8,489 bases of DNA, taken from assembly GCA_900543395.1 (NCBI GenBank), contig UQQT01000059.1, positions 1 through 8,489 on the forward strand. The letters run 5' to 3'. Below the pieces are notes generated by a model. It was not told the origin of the DNA, searched no databases, and was given only the letters and a program-made list of their open reading frames with translations. The position numbers were made by a program, and so were the translations under genes. Source of the DNA: an uncultured Oscillospiraceae bacterium (GTDB lineage: Bacteria > Bacillota > Clostridia > Oscillospirales > Acutalibacteraceae). Shown in pieces: positions 5,084 through 8,489 of the stretch (the first letter of the stretch is position 1; each line of letters begins with the position of its first letter).

Positions 5084-6601
5084 TTATTGTATAAGCCGTA
5101 CCTTTAATTTAACTGTAAATTGCGTAAATTCATTCTGAACGCTGTCTGCATATATTTTTCCGTCGTGAAGTTCGACTATACTTTTAACTATAAATAATCC
5201 AAGACCCGCGCTCTTTGCGTCGAGCGAACGCGATTTGTCGGCTTTATAGAATCTGTCGAAAATTCTTTCAAGATCCTCGGGGCTTATGCCCTTGCCGGTA
5301 TTTTTAAGGTACGCTGTGAAGTATTCGCCGTCAGTTTCCGTCTTAACGGATATCGTTCCGCCGTAGTCGGTGAACTTCACGGCGTTGTCGACGAGGTTAT
5401 AAAATACCTGATTTATCATGTCGGGGTCGGCTTCGATACTCATGCTTCCGAGCTTGACAAGTCCCTCGACGCTGATTTTCTTGGCGTCGATCTGACGTTC
5501 GAACGATAAGAATATTTTTAACAGCATGTCTGATATATTAAATTTCGAAATGTTGAGAGTCAGCTCTCCCGATTCGATTTTCGACATGTTGAGCATTGAA
5601 ACGACGAGACGGGAAAGTCTTTTTACTTCGTCGGATACTATTTTTAAATAATATGCCCGGTGTTCCCCGTCTATCGTTCCGTCGATTATTCCGTCGATGA
5701 ATCCGCCTATAGTCGTCATGGGCGTTTTTAATTCGTGCGAAACGTTTGCGATAAAGCTCGAACGTGATTTTTCGAGATCCTCGAGTGCGTCCGCCATCGA
5801 GTTGAACGCGTACTGAAGCTCGTCAATTTCACGTACACTCTTTTTTCCCTGATGAATTTTTATACGGTAACTGAAGTCTCCGTCCGAAAAATGACGTGTT
5901 GCTTCGGCTATCTGTTTCATTGGTTTAGTCAGAGAGTATGCCGCGATGTATACGCCGATACTGACGGTAAAGAGTGAAATAACTATTGCAACCGTAAATG
6001 TTTTTATAAAGGAGCTGAGATACGGTTTAAGTCCGTCGCTTAACTGCTGTATTGCAATAACAACGGCGGTTATATTTCCGTTTTTGTCAAGAATCTTTGA
6101 CGAGGCGACAAAATGATTATTCTTAAGCGTTCCCGACAGTGTTCCGATGTTTGTAAACTGATCCTCTACGAGCATGCTCGTTATTATTTCCCCGGGAATT
6201 TTCATTTTGCTGTGCCTTTTGCATACCGTTTCCGACTCGCCTTTATCCGCGCAGCCGCAGTATTTTACATATGCGTTATCGGGCTGTGAGCTGACTATAA
6301 GAATATCTGCGCCCGATACGCCGGCAATATTGTTAATTGCGGTTTTGAGCGTATCGCCGTATTCTTCACTTTCGCTGTTTTCAGTCGAATTTGAACAAAA
6401 TGCCGCAACGTTACTTGCGGCATTGTACAAATCGAGTTTTTTCTGATCCTCCCAGTAGTCTGCTATGAAAATCATAAGCGTAAGACTTAATAAAGTAAGG
6501 CATATCAGAAAAGTACCCGAAAAGAATTTGAAATATTTGTTAAACAGCGAGACGCTTTTGTTCGGCATCGGCGCCGTAATTTTATCGTCTGACTTATTCA
6601 C
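5084..6601 (-). CDS. Membrane sensor histidine kinase (HAMP, HisKA, HATPase)
   Basis: This 505-residue kinase is the partner of the response regulator encoded 9 bp upstream. Transmembrane helix 1 is at about 24-47, an extracytoplasmic sensor region at about 48-197, and transmembrane helix 2 at about 199-223. The HAMP linker follows (about 222-275). The H-box FIANVSHELKTPMT (283-296) carries the phosphorylated H289. The ATPase domain shows the N-box (N402, N406 in YNLVDNAVKF), a G1 box read as NTGKGI (434-439) instead of the usual DxGxGI, the F-box FDRFYKAD (448-455) and the G2 box GLGLF (466-470). The sensor region carries a C-x-C-x9-C-x2-H cluster (C115, C117, C127, H130). The start codon is GTG, directly after an in-frame TAA; the ribosome binding site is weak (GAG or AAGG within the end of the preceding gene), which fits translational coupling. 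An ATG at codon 12 is an alternative start. The layout fits a CssS-like envelope-stress sensor, but the stimulus is not shown. Confidence 0.93.
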   Translation of the reverse strand: MNKSDDKITAPMPNKSVSLFNKYFKFFSGTFLICLTLLSLTLMIFIADYWEDQKKLDLYNAASNVAAFCSNSTENSESEEYGDTLKTAINNIAGVSGADILIVSSQPDNAYVKYCGCADKGESETVCKRHSKMKIPGEIITSMLVEDQFTNIGTLSGTLKNNHFVASSKILDKNGNITAVVIAIQQLSDGLKPYLSSFIKTFTVAIVISLFTVSIGVYIAAYSLTKPMKQIAEATRHFSDGDFSYRIKIHQGKKSVREIDELQYAFNSMADALEDLEKSRSSFIANVSHELKTPMTTIGGFIDGIIDGTIDGEHRAYYLKIVSDEVKRLSRLVVSMLNMSKIESGELTLNISKFNISDMLLKIFLSFERQIDAKKISVEGLVKLGSMSIEADPDMINQVFYNLVDNAVKFTDYGGTISVKTETDGEYFTAYLKNTGKGISPEDLERIFDRFYKADKSRSLDAKSAGLGLFIVKSIVELHDGKIYADSVQNEFTQFTVKLKVRLIQ

Positions 6602-6610
6602 TTAAATATC

Positions 6611-7300
6611 TCAATCCTTTGTTTCAAATTTATATCCTACCGACCAAACGGTTTTAAGCTCCCATTTGTCGGAAACGCCCTCGAATTTTTCACGCAGTCT
6701 CTTTACGTGAACATCGACGGTTCTCGAGTCCCCGTAGTAGTCGAATCCCCATACTTCGTCGAGAAGCTGATCGCGGGTGAATACTCTGTTGGGGTTGCTT
6801 GCCAGGTGGAAAATTAGTTCAAGCTCTTTGGGCGGAGTGTCTACGACGACTCCGTTTACTTTAAGCTCGTAATTCGTAATGTTTATGGAAAGCTTGTCGT
6901 AATGAACCTCGTTGACCTGCTCGGTCATAACGGAAGCAGAACGTCTTAAAACGGCTTTTATTCTCGCGAGAACCTCTTTTGTCTCAAAGGGCTTTGAAAT
7001 GTAGTCGTCTGCGCCGAGTTCGAGTCCGAGACATTTGTCGAACGTTTCGCTCTTTGCCGAAAGCATTATAATCGGAACGTTTGAATTATTCCTTATCTTT
7101 CTGCATACCTGCCAGCCGTCGAGACCGGGGAGCATAATATCGAGCAGTACGAGATCGGGATTTACCTCGTTGAAGGTCTGTACTGCTTCGAGACCGTCGT
7201 TGACAATGACCGTCGTGTACTTTTCCTTTTCAAGGTACAGACGGATAAGTTCGCAGATGTTAATATCGTCGTCAACGATCATTATTTTTTCATTAGCCAT
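6611..7300 (-). CDS. OmpR/PhoB-family response regulator
   Basis: This 229-residue two-domain regulator has a receiver domain (1-120) and a winged-helix DNA-binding domain (about 130-226). Receiver landmarks are the acidic pocket D10/D11 in IMIVDDD, the phosphoacceptor D54 in LVLLDIMLPG, the switch residue S81 and the invariant K103 in SKPFE. The DNA-binding domain shows PPKELELIFHLASNPNRVFTR (156-176), the recognition-helix region RTVDVHVKRLREK (193-205) and the C-terminal wing VWSVGYKFE (218-226). The start has AGAGGAGAA at 7305-7313, 4 nt from the ATG (GAGGAG core 6 nt away). It is followed after 9 bp by its kinase and preceded after 34 bp by the unknown membrane protein. Likely targets are its own operon and htrA, by analogy with CssR and CiaR. 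The sequence is a generic OmpR-family type, so the exact orthologue cannot be named. Confidence 0.95.
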   Translation of the reverse strand: MANEKIMIVDDDINICELIRLYLEKEKYTTVIVNDGLEAVQTFNEVNPDLVLLDIMLPGLDGWQVCRKIRNNSNVPIIMLSAKSETFDKCLGLELGADDYISKPFETKEVLARIKAVLRRSASVMTEQVNEVHYDKLSINITNYELKVNGVVVDTPPKELELIFHLASNPNRVFTRDQLLDEVWGFDYYGDSRTVDVHVKRLREKFEGVSDKWELKTVWSVGYKFETKD

Positions 7301-7334
7301 ATTTTTCTCCTCTTTTTATGTGCGAAATATATTT

Positions 7335-8489
7335 TTATCTCCTTGCCCTCGGACGTGATTTTCCGCGCGGGCCGGATGAATGTTTACCGCTGAATTTAAT
7401 TGCGAATGCGACTCCTACGGCGATAATCGCCGCCGCCATGATGAACAGCGCGGCCGCCAATACTGTGTTTTCGTCGCCGAATGAGAACGATTTATTCTTG
7501 CCGGAATCGGTATAATTTATGCTTCCGACGGCGGGCTCTACGGTGTATTTGTCTACGCCGATATAATTTACCTGCGGTGAGCCGGAGCTTAAATTGTTAG
7601 TGATAAGCTGGGTCGAAACGGGAATACTGACTCCCGTCGAACCCGACTGCAAATAGCTTTCGAGTCCGCCGACACCGCTGATGCTGTCGGTGTTTATCGT
7701 TCCCGAATTTTTATCGTCGGCAAAACCGAAAATCTTTTTAATATACTGATATCCGTTGCCCAGTCCGTTCGTAAAGCTCGGAACGAGAAGCGACATAATG
7801 CTCATGACTCTCTGAGGCAGATTGAAATTGATATTCTGAAAAATATCGGAGAAAACGGAGTCGTCGCCGAGCGAGTCCTTTATCTTCTTAATACGATCGG
7901 ATGAGGACGAGATTATTCCTGCTATCGGATTTTCGTTCTGCGGGGGAGTCTCGGTTCCCTGATAAACTTCAAGATAGTAAGTCGAGGTCTTTTTACTCTC
8001 ACCGCTCTTGTAGTAATCCACGCGGACGGTAACGGTTTCGGATGTTTTCGAAGAGTCGAGCGCGACCTTTGTAAAATAATTATCCTTGACCTGCTGTCCG
8101 TTTATGAATATTTCTACTACGCATCCCGATATAATGTTCGTATCGGTAATCGCAGTGGGCATTACCCAGATTTTGTCGCGTTTGTAGTCAAGTTTAACTT
8201 TGTATTTATCGATATCGGCGTAGAATTCGTTATCTTCCAATTTAAAATAATCCGTATTGTCTCTTACAAGGGCGAACATTTCGTCGTATGAAAGAGAGCT
8301 TCTTACGGTCAAATTGTATTTTTTACCGATAAGCTGAAGAATGTACGAAGCGACGGAATTTGAATTTACCGCCTGCTTCATCATGTCGGGGTCGGGGGTT
8401 ACGTCGTATATTTTGCCGAGCATGGCGGTAGTGTATTTCGTTTGAAGCTCATCGAACGTTACGTTGTCGGGGTCGACGGCTATGCCCTG
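7335..8489 (-). CDS. Secreted/membrane protein of unknown function, 5' end outside the window
   Basis: I do not recognise a named family. The frame stays open to the window edge (last 384 residues visible), so the ATG at 8423 is probably internal: it has no ribosome binding site and coding continues upstream of it. Counting from that Met, residues 1-70 look globular. About 74-156 resembles a cadherin-like beta-sandwich, with VEIFINGQQV, VTVRVDYY and a closing YYLEVYQG. Next come a Pro/Asn linker (157-166), a segment with predicted helices (168-235) and a Ser/Gly/Thr-rich stalk (238-315). A hydrophobic helix at about 320-342 is followed by a basic tail with RGKSRPRARR. This suggests an extracellular protein with a C-terminal membrane anchor. 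The end resembles a cell-wall sorting signal (GDENT, hydrophobic helix, basic tail), but FSFGD stands where LPxTGD is expected. The 34-bp gap to the response regulator gene suggests one operon and a role tied to the envelope-stress pair. Confidence 0.8.
   Translation of the reverse strand, partial: QGIAVDPDNVTFDELQTKYTTAMLGKIYDVTPDPDMMKQAVNSNSVASYILQLIGKKYNLTVRSSLSYDEMFALVRDNTDYFKLEDNEFYADIDKYKVKLDYKRDKIWVMPTAITDTNIISGCVVEIFINGQQVKDNYFTKVALDSSKTSETVTVRVDYYKSGESKKTSTYYLEVYQGTETPPQNENPIAGIISSSSDRIKKIKDSLGDDSVFSDIFQNINFNLPQRVMSIMSLLVPSFTNGLGNGYQYIKKIFGFADDKNSGTINTDSISGVGGLESYLQSGSTGVSIPVSTQLITNNLSSGSPQVNYIGVDKYTVEPAVGSINYTDSGKNKSFSFGDENTVLAAALFIMAAAIIAVGVAFAIKFSGKHSSGPRGKSRPRARR

Noticed and set aside
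6423..6430. TTGTACAA palindrome as a second operator of the TetR regulator
   Set aside because: It is only 8 bp, differs from the 12-bp site and lies inside the kinase coding sequence; likely chance.
8421..8423. ATG at 8423 as the true start of the unknown membrane protein
   Set aside because: The frame continues open for all 22 codons to the window edge, there is no ribosome binding site before the ATG, and no signal peptide follows it, as would be expected for an exported protein.

Overview
The window reads as a chromosomal segment from a Gram-positive anaerobe of the class Clostridia, most likely in the Ruminococcaceae/Oscillospiraceae range. This is inferred from strong AAGGAGG ribosome binding sites, consensus sigma-A promoters, intermediate GC, the style of the phosphoglycerate dehydrogenase, and a membrane-anchored HtrA with a long hydrophilic Asn/Tyr-rich cytoplasmic head. 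It is not proven from the sequence. No tRNA, rRNA, CRISPR array or complete mobile element is visible.

Layout. Positions 1-294 are non-coding. They hold a nested inverted-repeat element (about 1-108) and then a consensus promoter with an extended -10 (188-216). This promoter drives a two-gene serine biosynthesis operon on the plus strand: serC, phosphoserine aminotransferase (295-1377), and serA, D-3-phosphoglycerate dehydrogenase (1402-2559). A strong bidirectional terminator (2576-2612) separates it from the minus-strand genes.

The next unit is a single TetR/AcrR-family regulator (2621-3184, minus). It has its own consensus promoter, whose -10 box lies inside a perfect 12-bp palindrome, a likely auto-operator. 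Upstream of it, a hairpin (3311-3338) ends the next minus-strand transcription unit.

That unit covers the rest of the window and reads right to left. It starts with a secreted/membrane protein of unknown function whose 5' end is outside the window (7335-8489). Then come an OmpR/PhoB-type response regulator (6611-7300), a sensor histidine kinase (5084-6601) and a membrane-anchored HtrA/DegP-type serine protease with a PDZ domain (3361-5022). Gaps are 34, 9 and 61 bp, so co-transcription is likely. A two-component system next to an HtrA protease recalls the secretion-stress systems CssRS/HtrA of Bacillus and CiaRH/HtrA of Streptococcus. The simplest reading is an envelope protein-quality-control module. 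Its less familiar parts are the Cys/His cluster in the kinase sensor domain, the unknown membrane protein at the head of the operon, and the unusual terminal regions of the protease.

The serine operon, the TetR gene and the envelope-stress operon look like three separate transcription units without an obvious functional link.
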